From: Rhodospirillaceae bacterium
GTDB lineage: Bacteria > Pseudomonadota > Alphaproteobacteria > Dongiales > Dongiaceae
Assembly (NCBI GenBank): GCA_008012315.1
Contig: SSEL01000002.1
Coordinates: 62,001 to 126,000, forward strand
DNA length: 64,000 bases
Direction of reading: 5' to 3'
Below the pieces are notes generated by a model that did no database searches, had not been told where the DNA came from, and worked only from the letters and a program-made list of their open reading frames with translations. Below are positions 9,652-19,390 of this stretch, in pieces. Made by a program: the position numbers and the translations under genes. Every line of letters begins with the position of its first letter. The stretch's first letter is position 1.

Positions 9652-10023
9652 TCATGCAAGGTCGATGGATCTAGGTGGGAAAGGTTCCGGCGCCGTCAAA
9701 CGGCCCATGAGAAGTTGGGGCGTAGGAGGGGCAATCCGGTCAAGTGTGAAACTGAAGGCCATAGGCAGGCCTTCAGGCAGTAGGGCGGCAACGGAGGTGG
9801 CGCAAATCGAGCCACAGGTCATCATTTTGACGCCGCCCCCGTCCTTGCCGCAGGCATGGCAATCGCTGGTCCCGGCCGCACCCATATCGGATGCCATCGC
9901 CATGGTATCGGGCATCGCCTTGCCCGTCATACTGTCAGTTTGAAGTAACTGCAGGCTCATACCGAGAGCGACGAGCGCGCTCAGCACGAAAGAAAAAACC
10001 TGACGGACAGTTCTAGGCTTCAT
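9652..10023 (-). CDS. Small exported Cys-containing protein of copper cluster
   Basis: N-terminal hydrophobic leader; CHACGKDGGGVKMMTCGSIC. Confidence 0.6.
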   Translation of the reverse strand: MKPRTVRQVFSFVLSALVALGMSLQLLQTDSMTGKAMPDTMAMASDMGAAGTSDCHACGKDGGGVKMMTCGSICATSVAALLPEGLPMAFSFTLDRIAPPTPQLLMGRLTAPEPFPPRSIDLA

Positions 10024-10164
10024 GGCACTCTAGGATGGCCAGATTATGATCGGAATTCAAGTTCGAATGCTTGGTTGCGACCTTTGGGCGGTAATCCAAA
10101 CCCTCCCATGTGGCAAGCTTGGTCAGCCAATTCCTGCGACCTGTCGGCACCCTTCCCGTCAGCG

Positions 10165-11133
10165 CTATATGGCGCAGCCACGCTGACTCATCTGGATGTT
10201 CCTTGGCATGAATTCGGCCAGTTTGATTGTCGAATTAACGTTGCGTTGCCATCCGGTCAGGGTCGAAAACTCAGGCCCGAGTATCAGGCGAGGCTCGGTG
10301 TCTCGCCACATGACACCGTCAAACAGGGCCAAATGGAGCGCTGTCTTCGCATATTGCGCGGGGAACCAGTGACTGTTGGCAATAAGGGCAAGCCGGTAGA
10401 GGTCGTCCACAGATAGGCCCTGTGAAGCACCCAGTTCGAGCAAGCCGAGGAGAGCGGAGCCATGGTTGCAGTCCTGCAGAAGTGTTGAGTTGTCGCAGCA
10501 GGGGCGAAAGCTCGTGGACGCAACCTGTTTTACCCGCGCCTCCTGCTCATCGGTCAACAGAACTGCGGAGACCTTGTTGAAATAGGCTGCGCCATTCTCC
10601 TCGTGCCCCAATGTCCATCCGGCCGTGCTGGCGAGGTTCGGAAGATTTGAGGTATTCACTGGGCTGGTTTCGTTAAACTTGGTCTTCGTCGACAATCCAA
10701 TGGGCCAGAACAGATTCAAAAGATGAGGCGCCGTGTCGAGGCTAAAGACGATTGGTTCAAATGAGGGTTTGACTAATAGCCCTTCCAGCCAAGCTGGAAC
10801 GCTGCCATTCACCCCATAATTGGCTCGCAACTTGCCTGGGTCGAGGGCGCCAGCAGCAATCACCTTTTGTAGGGAATCACCGAAGGTTACCTGGGTGTTT
10901 ATCCCGCCAGTCGGTACCATCTCGCTGAGCACATCCTGATAGCGAATGAACGGGTCTGGAAGGAAACGCTGCCGGGCGTAAAAGGCTCCCGCAGCCACCA
11001 AACCACCGATGCCAAAGGAGGCCGTGAGCGCAAGGGCGAAGCGTCGGCGCGTGACGACAATGTTCTCGTCGTGGCGCCGAGGCTCAACTGCACTGCTACT
11101 CGGAAACGGATCTGCCATGCCTGATCCTAACAC
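10165..11133 (-). CDS. Tat-leader exported protein with CCDNSTLLQDCNHGSALLGLLELGASQG motif
   Basis: VTRRRFALALTASFGIGGLVAAGAF leader; Cys/His-rich central motif. Confidence 0.6.
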   Translation of the reverse strand: MLGSGMADPFPSSSAVEPRRHDENIVVTRRRFALALTASFGIGGLVAAGAFYARQRFLPDPFIRYQDVLSEMVPTGGINTQVTFGDSLQKVIAAGALDPGKLRANYGVNGSVPAWLEGLLVKPSFEPIVFSLDTAPHLLNLFWPIGLSTKTKFNETSPVNTSNLPNLASTAGWTLGHEENGAAYFNKVSAVLLTDEQEARVKQVASTSFRPCCDNSTLLQDCNHGSALLGLLELGASQGLSVDDLYRLALIANSHWFPAQYAKTALHLALFDGVMWRDTEPRLILGPEFSTLTGWQRNVNSTIKLAEFMPRNIQMSQRGCAI

Positions 11134-11415
11134 AAGATGAGAGACGTAACGACAACCTGTGGCTAGAGAACCCAGATAAATTTAGGATATTCTAACTTGC
11201 CTTGGCCCAGCTCTTTGAGGGCATGTCAATGCCACGAGTGCTCAAAGTCGCGTAAGCGCGTTGGATAACCAAATTGCCACGATGTCTGGAGCGAGTGTCT
11301 TTGAATTTGCGGCGTACCTACTTCATAATAATTCCTTTGAGAGTTTTCCGCCATTATGGCGCAAATCCGACCAGCAAAGGACATCAAAACAGGTCATCCT
11401 GAATTGAGCGTCAAT

Positions 11416-12183
11416 TCAGGGATTTGTCATGACCACCCGTTCAGAATCCAATGGCTCTTCGACGTCTTCAATCTCATCTAGGTTGACAGTCGCGGCCGTC
11501 CATTGATCAACGAAGGATGGTATGATGCCGCCGCGTGGTGCCGAATAGGTGTCCGGGTCATACTTCTCGTTCCACCACAAGCCGTGAACGGGAACGGCGG
11601 AAAGCGAAGGAAGCTGTTCCATCGCCCAAGCCATAATGACTGCATCTGTCGCATCACCGTCCTTCGGGCCGCGCGACCGCATGCCAGTCAGTTTTGCTAG
11701 TGCTCTTGAGCCAATAACCGCCGAAACAAGTTCGACAATAGGGCCGCCATCTGGCCCGTGCAATTTGTCAACAGTTAGGCCTTCTTCCCACTCATCCGAG
11801 GAGAAAACAGCATCCTTGTTGGCCTCTTCCTGCGTATCGAAGTCGGAACAGCGCCATTCCTCCGTTTCGAGGTCATAACGCCAGGCCCTCCAAAGCTGCT
11901 GCCGCTTAGCAAACTTCTCGCTAACGGCCCAGTCTACGATCACGGCGAGGAGATCGGTGTCGTTCTGGACCTCGTGGATGTCGAGGAAATGTGCCTCTGG
12001 CGATACCAGCTCATGGAGATCATGACCGCCCAGTTTGACGATCTGTTGCCAGGCATGCGGACACAGCGATACCGACAAACAGTTACCTTCCCAACTCGAC
12101 CGCCCAGAATTGCGACCAAGATTGACGGGGTCCATCGTCCCAAGATGTAGGACACGGTCGAGGCGGATGAGTGGCAACTGCAT
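11416..12183 (-). CDS. Hypothetical protein
   Basis: 255-aa ORF with ordinary composition, no recognised family. Confidence 0.55.
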   Translation of the reverse strand: MQLPLIRLDRVLHLGTMDPVNLGRNSGRSSWEGNCLSVSLCPHAWQQIVKLGGHDLHELVSPEAHFLDIHEVQNDTDLLAVIVDWAVSEKFAKRQQLWRAWRYDLETEEWRCSDFDTQEEANKDAVFSSDEWEEGLTVDKLHGPDGGPIVELVSAVIGSRALAKLTGMRSRGPKDGDATDAVIMAWAMEQLPSLSAVPVHGLWWNEKYDPDTYSAPRGGIIPSFVDQWTAATVNLDEIEDVEEPLDSERVVMTNP

Positions 12184-12327
12184 ACGTCTAGCACTTGGGA
12201 GAAATTGATCGAACTAGACAAAACGGTAGCTGATGGGCCTGCAAGAATGAACCGCTATCAAATAACTTGGATTAATAGCTTAGTGTAGATTTGGTCGGCT
12301 TTGCGCCTTAATGGCGGAGTTTTCCCC

Positions 12328-13878
12328 TTAGTGCCTACTCGACAGGGTATGCCGGGCATCAATGATCACCTCGACGAGCAGTCGAAGACTTCTCATAGAG
12401 CCACCAGACCAAGCCATATATAAAGCCTCCAATTCTTCCACATCCAGAGACCGTGCCCATCTTTCATCATACCCTTGCGCAACGAGTGTCTCCCTCAGAA
12501 TGGCGTTAGCAAGGACATGCATATGGATGTGGTTCGGTGGGGGAAACTGGATCGCTGTCATACGGTCAAGCAGGGTTGGGGGAATGCCTTCCCTGGAGTT
12601 AGCTGTCGCAATCCAAATCATATGTGATAGATCGATGGGCGCCTGGATATAGGGGTCTCGCCAGCACTTGGCCGATTGAGGCTCTAAGAGCGTGAGCAGG
12701 CAATCGAAGAGTGAGCCATTATGTCGGCTCGCACTTGCTTTTTCCAGTTCGTCCAAGATGACACCGGGTGAAGCCGTCCCGTACCGTCTGATCAGGGAAA
12801 GCGGCACAGACGGTTCGCCGGACGACCAGCGGCGCGCTGTGCCCATGAAGGCGCTGTCAGACGTCCCGCCGCAGGGAAATACCTCCGCAGGGACACCAAG
12901 CTCCTTCAGCAGCCGCTGCGAGTAGGTCGTCTTGCCTGACCCAGGCGGGCCGATCAGCAACAAGGGCTTGAGCCTGACATGGTTTGACCCAAAGAGACTG
13001 TTAACAATCCTGGTGGTGATTTGAGTAGCGTGAGGGAAGGTCTCGTTTAATCTTCTCTGCACCTGGGCCAGGTCCTCTACCGGACACAAAGGCAAATGTG
13101 CTCCGACAAGGGATTTGAACTCGCGCTGGACATCCTTGCCTTGATTCACATCAGCATTGCCAAGGGCCTCGATGACAACGACTGAAGTGTGCCTTTGATC
13201 GGTTACCCAGCTCGGGGTATCTGTGGGAGGAGCTTCCTTCGATGCCTCCTTTTCTTCCGGTGCCAAATGTGAGTTCTTGTGCTCAAGATATTTCCCTGCC
13301 TGGCGATCATGTTCCTGCAGCATCCGCACAAACAGATTGGAGCCAATTGCTTGTGCGTTACGATGACCGTTGATCGGCCGGGCGAAGCCCTGTTCAGCCA
13401 GGGATAGCCATCCGAGGGCAGCAAAGCTGAGTTCGAGGGCGACTTCTTCTGCACCAGTACAGCGCATAGTTTCGCTAACAGCGTGACCGGCCACCCGCAG
13501 CATCGAATCTTGATGACCTTTGCAAGCAGCATAATAGTCACAACGTCGTTTGGCGTCGTGTAGATAGACCTCAGGAAACTTCCGACTCTCAGGATGGGTG
13601 CCAAATGCCTCGCCAACATCTAGAAAATCCGACGTCTCAATGGAGACCGCCAGGATACGAAGAGCGGCGCCCAACGGTGTGTCGAGTAGGTTCTCGCGCT
13701 TCAGTCGCATCAGGACGCGGTTGGCGAACTCCTCACAATCCGCTCCCAGCCGCCCGCCAAACATGTCCATGCCTCGTAAAAGCTCGATGAAGTTCGGCAA
13801 ATGCACGCCTTCTCGAGCCGCACGTGCACGTCTGTCGAAGATGCGCGCTCGCTTGGCACGCGCTTTTTCGTCGTCCAT
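12328..13878 (-). CDS. AAA+ ATPase (Lon-like ATPase module)
   Basis: LLLIGPPGSGKTTYS Walker A, GVILDELEKAS Walker B, IATANSREGIPPTLLDRM sensor region; ATG at 13878. Confidence 0.85.
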   Translation of the reverse strand: MDDEKARAKRARIFDRRARAAREGVHLPNFIELLRGMDMFGGRLGADCEEFANRVLMRLKRENLLDTPLGAALRILAVSIETSDFLDVGEAFGTHPESRKFPEVYLHDAKRRCDYYAACKGHQDSMLRVAGHAVSETMRCTGAEEVALELSFAALGWLSLAEQGFARPINGHRNAQAIGSNLFVRMLQEHDRQAGKYLEHKNSHLAPEEKEASKEAPPTDTPSWVTDQRHTSVVVIEALGNADVNQGKDVQREFKSLVGAHLPLCPVEDLAQVQRRLNETFPHATQITTRIVNSLFGSNHVRLKPLLLIGPPGSGKTTYSQRLLKELGVPAEVFPCGGTSDSAFMGTARRWSSGEPSVPLSLIRRYGTASPGVILDELEKASASRHNGSLFDCLLTLLEPQSAKCWRDPYIQAPIDLSHMIWIATANSREGIPPTLLDRMTAIQFPPPNHIHMHVLANAILRETLVAQGYDERWARSLDVEELEALYMAWSGGSMRSLRLLVEVIIDARHTLSSRH

Positions 13879-13924
13879 GATCCCCTCCGCAAAAATGAAA
13901 GCTTCTGCTTGCCCTACAAGGCAA

Positions 13925-14290
13925 TCAGTTCGGAGGGGATTGCGTCTTAAGCCGACGTTCGAGTTCCTCTCGGAGATCCTTGAGGGAATCACCAAGGCGA
14001 TAGTAACGCGAGAACGTCCGAGCCCAGCCTTGCTGCTGATCGATAGCCCAAAGTTGACTGGTATGGATTTGGGTATTGCCGAGGATTGGGTGCCCGGTAA
14101 CCTGGCCGCTGAGGCAGAAGCTCAGATAGGGCTCCAACTGATAGCCATTTAACAATGGTGCGTGTTGAAGTTCAGCGTGTGTCGGACCAGTGCCACCTTT
14201 GATAGCCTTCAAGTCCTGCACTAAGTTTAAAAGAGTTGCGAGGGTATGCTCACCATCGGCGTCATCGCCGAGCCAGAAGCCTTCCATCAT
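13925..14290 (-). CDS. Hypothetical protein preceding the AAA+ gene
   Basis: 121-aa ORF, co-directional and 46 bp upstream of the AAA+ ATPase start. Confidence 0.6.
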   Translation of the reverse strand: MMEGFWLGDDADGEHTLATLLNLVQDLKAIKGGTGPTHAELQHAPLLNGYQLEPYLSFCLSGQVTGHPILGNTQIHTSQLWAIDQQQGWARTFSRYYRLGDSLKDLREELERRLKTQSPPN

Positions 14291-14294
14291 GGCA

Positions 14295-14353
14295 CATCAC
14301 CTGTCTGCATGTGACTGGATCGACGGCACACGCCGTCGGCGACACAGGTGATG
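14295..14353. promoter_or_regulatory. Nested dyad: CATCACCTGT ... [CGACGGC-acac-GCCGTCG] ... ACAGGTGATG
   Basis: Perfect 10-bp outer arms (14295-14304 / 14344-14353) enclosing a perfect 7-bp hairpin (14321-14338). Confidence 0.6.
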
Positions 14354-14544
14354 CAGCTAGATGTTCAGTAGACGGCAGCCACCACCTGTTCAAAGGCCGC
14401 TCGTATTCGGCCATCGATGATGGAGAGCTGATAACTGGCCACGGCCAGCTTGATGAGTGGAAGGTCTAAAATCACGGTCTTCACTCCGCACGAAATTGTC
14501 GTCGCGCCTTGAAGAGAACGTAAAGAGAACACATCTTCGCTCCC

Positions 14545-16626
14545 ATGTCAACTGTGAGGGCGAGCGTCATGGACCAAAACTATTTGGACCATCTGAATCC
14601 GCAGCAGCGAAAAGCGGTCATCTACGGCCTCAACCGGCCGGGGAAATTGCCGCCGCCGCTCCTGATCATCGCGGGCGCCGGTACTGGCAAGACGGCGACG
14701 TTGGCTCATCGTCTTGCGCACATCGTCGTTTGTGGTGGTGACCCGGCGAAGGTTCTCCTGATGACTTTCACGAGACGGGCAGCCACCGAGATGATTGAGC
14801 GAGCCACCCGGCTGGTCAGTAAGGTCCTCAAGCTCGACACTTCGATTGATTTGCCTTGGGCAGGGACATTCCATTCCATCGGTGCACGGCTACTGCGCGA
14901 ATATGCGACCACTATCGGACTCAGTCCGAATTTCACCGTGCACGACAGAAGTGATTCTACCGATCTGATGGACTTGGTTCGCCATGAGCTTGAGTTGACT
15001 CAATCGACGAAGCGTTTTCCCAAGGCAGCCACGTGCCTTGCGATCTACAGCATGATCGTCAATACACGAGGCAGGCTTGAGGAGGTGTTGTCTGCGGCGT
15101 TCCCATGGTGTGAACAGTGGACTGAAGAGTTGAGGACACTGTTCGCCGCTTACGTCAGAGCCAAGCAGCTTCAGCACATCTTGGACTTCGACGACCTACT
15201 CCTTTACTGGAGCCATATGATGAAGATTCCGACTATCGCGGAGGACGTTGCAGATCGTTTCGATTACGTGCTCATCGATGAATATCAAGACACCAACCTG
15301 ACCCAAAGCGATATCCTTCTCAATATGAAGCCAGGCGGGGAAGGGGTTACAGTCGTTGGTGACGACGCCCAATCAATCTATCGTTTCCGAGCTGCCCAAG
15401 TCGAAAACATCCTCACTTTCCCAACTGCCTATGACCCAGCAGCCAAGGTCATTGCGCTTGAGCAAAATTACCGCTCAAGCCAGCCTATCCTGGATGCCGC
15501 CAACGCGGTGATCGCGTTGGCTGAGAACCGGTACACGAAGAACCTGTGGTGTGCTCGCGCTGCCGGAGAAAAGCCTCGCCTGGTCGTCGTAAGGGATGAC
15601 GCGGATCAAGCGAGGCATGTCTCGGAGGCATTGCTCGCAAATCGGGAAGCAGGGGATAGTCTAAAACAACAAGCCGTTCTCTTTCGAGCATCACACCACA
15701 GTGGCCAGCTTGAGATCGAGCTTACTCGCCGTAACATTCCGTATGTCAAATATGGCGGATTGCGCTTTATGGACGCCGCCCACATCAAGGACGTCATTTG
15801 CATCCTGAGATGGGCCCAGAATATGCGCGACCGCGTCTCTGGCTTTCGTGTACTCAAGTTGCTTCCTGGGTTTGGACCAGTGAATGCGGGGTGGTTGGTT
15901 GACACGTTGGCGGCCTCTCAATCACCAATGGAAGAGATCCAGAAGTACACGCCGCCGCCGTCTGCAAAGGGTTGTTGGAAAGACTTCCTTATGCTGCTTG
16001 GGCGTCTCCGAGCGCCGATGCTTGGTTGGCCAGCGGACATGTCTCTTATCCGCGAGTGGTATACCCCGCTACTGGATGGGCTTCATGATGATCCCAAGGG
16101 GCGGACGGCCGATATTCTGCAGCTTGAGCAGATTGCCGCTACTTTTCCAACGCGCGACAAGTTCATCACCGAACTTACCTTGGATGCGCCCGATGCAGCC
16201 TCTAAGCAATCGGGAGATCCAAAGTACGACGAGGATTATGTCATCCTCTCGACTATTCACTCAGGGAAAGGGCTGGAGTTCTCTCGCGTTTTCATTCTGA
16301 GCTGTATCGATGGATGTTTCCCAAGTGATCTGGCGGCCGGGGAGAAGGAGGCTATTGAAGAGGAGCGTCGACTTCTCTATGTCGGGATGACACGGGCGAA
16401 GAACTCCCTGACGCTGCTTCTTCCCCAGAACTTCTATATCCATCGGCAACCGGCAAGGGGGGCGAGGCATATCATGACTTCGCGAACACGCTTCATCCCC
16501 GACAGCATCATTAACAAATTTGAATTGGCTGCTTGGCCGACAACTTCGCATACCCCCTCCAGATACAGCTCGTCTCCGGCCGTTGATATTGGTGCGATTG
16601 TAAATTCAGAATGGGTGCAAAAATAG
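14545..16626 (+). CDS. UvrD/Rep superfamily 1 DNA helicase
   Basis: IAGAGTGKTATL, LLMTFTRRAA, DEYQDTNLTQ, VVGDDAQSIYRFR, EQNYRSSQPIL, STIHSGKGLEF helicase motifs. Confidence 0.93.
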   Translation: MSTVRASVMDQNYLDHLNPQQRKAVIYGLNRPGKLPPPLLIIAGAGTGKTATLAHRLAHIVVCGGDPAKVLLMTFTRRAATEMIERATRLVSKVLKLDTSIDLPWAGTFHSIGARLLREYATTIGLSPNFTVHDRSDSTDLMDLVRHELELTQSTKRFPKAATCLAIYSMIVNTRGRLEEVLSAAFPWCEQWTEELRTLFAAYVRAKQLQHILDFDDLLLYWSHMMKIPTIAEDVADRFDYVLIDEYQDTNLTQSDILLNMKPGGEGVTVVGDDAQSIYRFRAAQVENILTFPTAYDPAAKVIALEQNYRSSQPILDAANAVIALAENRYTKNLWCARAAGEKPRLVVVRDDADQARHVSEALLANREAGDSLKQQAVLFRASHHSGQLEIELTRRNIPYVKYGGLRFMDAAHIKDVICILRWAQNMRDRVSGFRVLKLLPGFGPVNAGWLVDTLAASQSPMEEIQKYTPPPSAKGCWKDFLMLLGRLRAPMLGWPADMSLIREWYTPLLDGLHDDPKGRTADILQLEQIAATFPTRDKFITELTLDAPDAASKQSGDPKYDEDYVILSTIHSGKGLEFSRVFILSCIDGCFPSDLAAGEKEAIEEERRLLYVGMTRAKNSLTLLLPQNFYIHRQPARGARHIMTSRTRFIPDSIINKFELAAWPTTSHTPSRYSSSPAVDIGAIVNSEWVQK

Positions 16627-16717
16627 CCAAGGGGCTTCCTCATAACTCCGTTTGACGAGCTTCCACTTCGGCTCGCTTCGCATATTCTTGTCCGCGCGAC
16701 TATTGACGGAAGCGGTC

Positions 16718-17329
16718 TCACGAAGATCGCAGACGCTTGATCGATTCTTGTGCTGGATCTGTGGCTGTCGAATGCTGGACCTGTCCGGAATGACGCTGTT
16801 TCTGGAATTCGTTTCGGATCGAGCTAAATCTGGATTTATTCCGCGGATCGGCGAGCGTCGCCTGTAGCGATTCGGTGAAATTGTCCGTATCGATAACAGT
16901 GGCGCCGGTGGCTCGGAAATGGCCTACGTTTCGGGTGATCACGTAAAAGCATCTGATGTCGGCTGTCGCTGCAATGATTGCATCCGCAAGACCGATATCT
17001 CCGCCACACTGCCCAGCCTTTGCTCGCAGTTCTGCCGAACGAACAAGGACCCATTTATCGACAGGTAATATCCTGTCCGAGAACATTGACAGGAGTTGGG
17101 AGTTTAACCAGGCGTACTTCGTTGCTTTCAACCTATCCTCTACGGACTTTTTGATCGCAAGCCGTGCCACCCCAAATTCGAGTTCATGAATACTGATGGA
17201 TGAGACGAAACACAGATGTGCCTTATCGTCGAGCCACTTCAGCAGATCGGTCGGCTCTGGGTTGCGATTGATGATGTCACCGAGGACATTGGTGTCGAGC
17301 AGGAAACGCTGCACGGGCTCCCCTCCCAA
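16718..17329 (-). CDS. vapC: PIN-domain toxin, VapC family
   Basis: FLLDTNVLGDIIN, E in SIHELEFG, DIGLADAIIAATA, acidic PIN residues. Confidence 0.85.
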   Translation of the reverse strand: MGGEPVQRFLLDTNVLGDIINRNPEPTDLLKWLDDKAHLCFVSSISIHELEFGVARLAIKKSVEDRLKATKYAWLNSQLLSMFSDRILPVDKWVLVRSAELRAKAGQCGGDIGLADAIIAATADIRCFYVITRNVGHFRATGATVIDTDNFTESLQATLADPRNKSRFSSIRNEFQKQRHSGQVQHSTATDPAQESIKRLRSS

Positions 17330-17342
17330 GCGCAGAACTTCC

Positions 17343-17549
17343 TCAGCCTTTCGTCGCGATGGCTCTCATTTCGCGGATGACGTCGATAAGGGAAGGAACT
17401 CTGGCTTCGAGAGATTCCCACAGCCTCACGTCAATGACAACCACCTCGAGGTTGTCGTCCATACCTACGATAGCACCCCCAGAGAGGGCTGCATCGACTA
17501 AGGTCGCTTTGACTTCGTGGTCCCAATGCTTACCACTTATTCTCTTCAT
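17343..17549 (-). CDS. VapB-type antitoxin
   Basis: Small acidic ORF ending 13 bp upstream of vapC; ATG at 17549. Confidence 0.7.
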   Translation of the reverse strand: MKRISGKHWDHEVKATLVDAALSGGAIVGMDDNLEVVVIDVRLWESLEARVPSLIDVIREMRAIATKG

Positions 17550-17598
17550 CTGTTCCTCAGGCCAAGGCCATTTTGCTTGGCATAAGAGATGGAATTGC

Positions 17599-17622
17599 AA
17601 GCAAAACGATTCTGTTTTGCTT
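17599..17622. promoter_or_regulatory. Operator candidate AAGCAAAAC-gattct-GTTTTGCTT upstream of vapB
   Basis: Perfect 9-bp arms, 6-nt spacer, 50 bp upstream of the antitoxin start. Confidence 0.65.
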
Positions 17623-17849
17623 CATCAATCCTTACGGCCCAAGAAAAACGTCCAACTATCCTTCAGATCCAGATAACGCCGTGCAATATGGGCTCGGTGG
17701 TGATGTCCACAGAGTATAGCACCATTCGTTAAGCAGGAAACATTGAGAAGCGATGAGCTGATGAAGGGTGTCACAACTTCCGCAAGATCACGCGAGACAA
17801 GTCACATTTTTGTGCTCGCCAGTGATGGCCTTGATCGTCTTGGGTTGCG

Positions 17850-18521
17850 TCATTCTGTCCTGAGTGTGCGGGCAATTATCCTGCCGGTCAGAGGAACGAT
17901 GATCTCGAAGTGCGAGCCCGTCGTGACGTCTAGGATATCTTTCGGAATATAGGCGGCAAGATTGATTCCTCCTTTGTGACGAACGCTGTCGTAAAGGATG
18001 CCACCTTTGCCAGTAGCTCTGACCTTTTCGCCAAAAACCTGCGAGGCCTCATAATCAGCAGGGTCGTAAAGCTCGGGGTGATGGGCCTGATGACCGCAGA
18101 CATCGATGAAGTCACCGCGGTGACCGCTCAGATATTCGCGGTATTGCAGTCTCATTTCATCTCGACGGCTAAGGATAGCTTCTCGACGCAAATGATGCGC
18201 AACTTCGGCGATAGCCGTCCGCAACTCATACGCTGCATACCAGGCTCCTAGCTCGCCATTGTTGAACCGCATCCCGGTGGGTGAAGCATGGAGAAAAGAA
18301 GCCAACACAATGCTGGCGTTCTTCTCGCCGAAGATCCATTGCTCACGCGGTAACCTACTGACACGCTCTAGCACCAGCCTGTCGTTGGTCCATCCCTCCA
18401 ACTCCATGACCGCAGCCGCATCCTCTGCACTGGCGACATCTTCGAATGCAGCGATAGGTGGGAAGCGAGACGGAATGAGCCGGTGCGTGCGGCGGTCAAT
18501 TTGAACGATTTTGAAATCCAT
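17850..18521 (-). CDS. RES-domain toxin
   Basis: Arg/Glu/Ser-type motifs: GMRFNNGELGAWYAAYELRTAIAEV, GKGGILYDSVRHKGG. Confidence 0.85.
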   Translation of the reverse strand: MDFKIVQIDRRTHRLIPSRFPPIAAFEDVASAEDAAAVMELEGWTNDRLVLERVSRLPREQWIFGEKNASIVLASFLHASPTGMRFNNGELGAWYAAYELRTAIAEVAHHLRREAILSRRDEMRLQYREYLSGHRGDFIDVCGHQAHHPELYDPADYEASQVFGEKVRATGKGGILYDSVRHKGGINLAAYIPKDILDVTTGSHFEIIVPLTGRIIARTLRTE

Positions 18522-18526
18522 GCGGC

Positions 18527-19051
18527 TCAGACGATCACGATGTCTTCGTCGGATAAGGGAGGCGTCTTATCTGCCGCATTCGGGGCAGCGAACGTGCCGC
18601 CACGGAACGCATCAAGATAGCGGCGAACGAGCATGATGCCGTCCGGCGAACCGCTGGTGATCAGCACCATTGGAGCCTGGCCGCCGAAGGTCGGCGCATC
18701 ATGAGGGCTTCGGAGCCAGCGCAGCTCTTCATTTGCATCGTTGAAGAGGATGCGAAGCGATTTATGGATGCCAAGCATCGCCGAGATCCGCAGAAGGGTA
18801 TCGACCGGTAACAGAAGCTCCTGGTCCTTCCGCGCTTTGGAGACCCAGTTGAAATAGGTCGCTCTGGCCGGAAAGCCTAAGATCCGGAGCCGGTCCTCTT
18901 CTGAAAGATGCCAGGCCTCGGCGATGTTCAGAAACGTTCGCATGCCTGGCCCGCCGAGCCGACGGCGCTTGTCCGGCTCGAACCGGTTCTGAGGTAGGGG
19001 GGCTGGCCCACCCTCAATCATGGATACTGGGCCTAGTTCTCGACGTGCCAC
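18527..19051 (-). CDS. Xre/MbcA/ParS-type antitoxin of RES module
   Basis: HTH-like N-terminus, C-terminal 'DGIMLVRRYLDAFRGG' region; 5 bp upstream of RES gene. Confidence 0.82.
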   Translation of the reverse strand: MARRELGPVSMIEGGPAPLPQNRFEPDKRRRLGGPGMRTFLNIAEAWHLSEEDRLRILGFPARATYFNWVSKARKDQELLLPVDTLLRISAMLGIHKSLRILFNDANEELRWLRSPHDAPTFGGQAPMVLITSGSPDGIMLVRRYLDAFRGGTFAAPNAADKTPPLSDEDIVIV

Positions 19052-19077
19052 ATGACACCTCTATATCTAAAATAAGA

Positions 19078-19101
19078 CCATATAGTCTAAATATGGACTA
19101 T
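19078..19101. promoter_or_regulatory. Overlapping inverted repeats CCATAT-n7-ATATGG and ATAGTC-n8-GACTAT
   Basis: Perfect 6-bp arms each; 27 bp upstream of the Xre antitoxin start. Confidence 0.6.
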
Positions 19102-19390
19102 TCAATATGGATCTGCCCATGGCGTTAGATTGCATGCCTACCAGGTAGCACCATCCCCATTATAGTCTTTGGGATTTTGCAATTAACGGACGTTGCAAAG
19201 AATCCAGGAACGGGCTTTAAACCTATCTAACCCTGGTCTTGAACTCAGCCTGCGGAGAACGCTGTGCCAAAAAGCGAAACCCCAGGAGGGGCCAAGGCCT
19301 GTCCTGGGGCTCTATCTGATGCCAGGGGCGCATGCCATTGGATGGCAGAGGGGCCGCACTGACTGCTTGTTCGCGTATAATGGATATCCG

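Noticed and set aside
12328-13878. Lon protease
   Set aside because: AAA+ module present but no C-terminal Ser-Lys protease domain.
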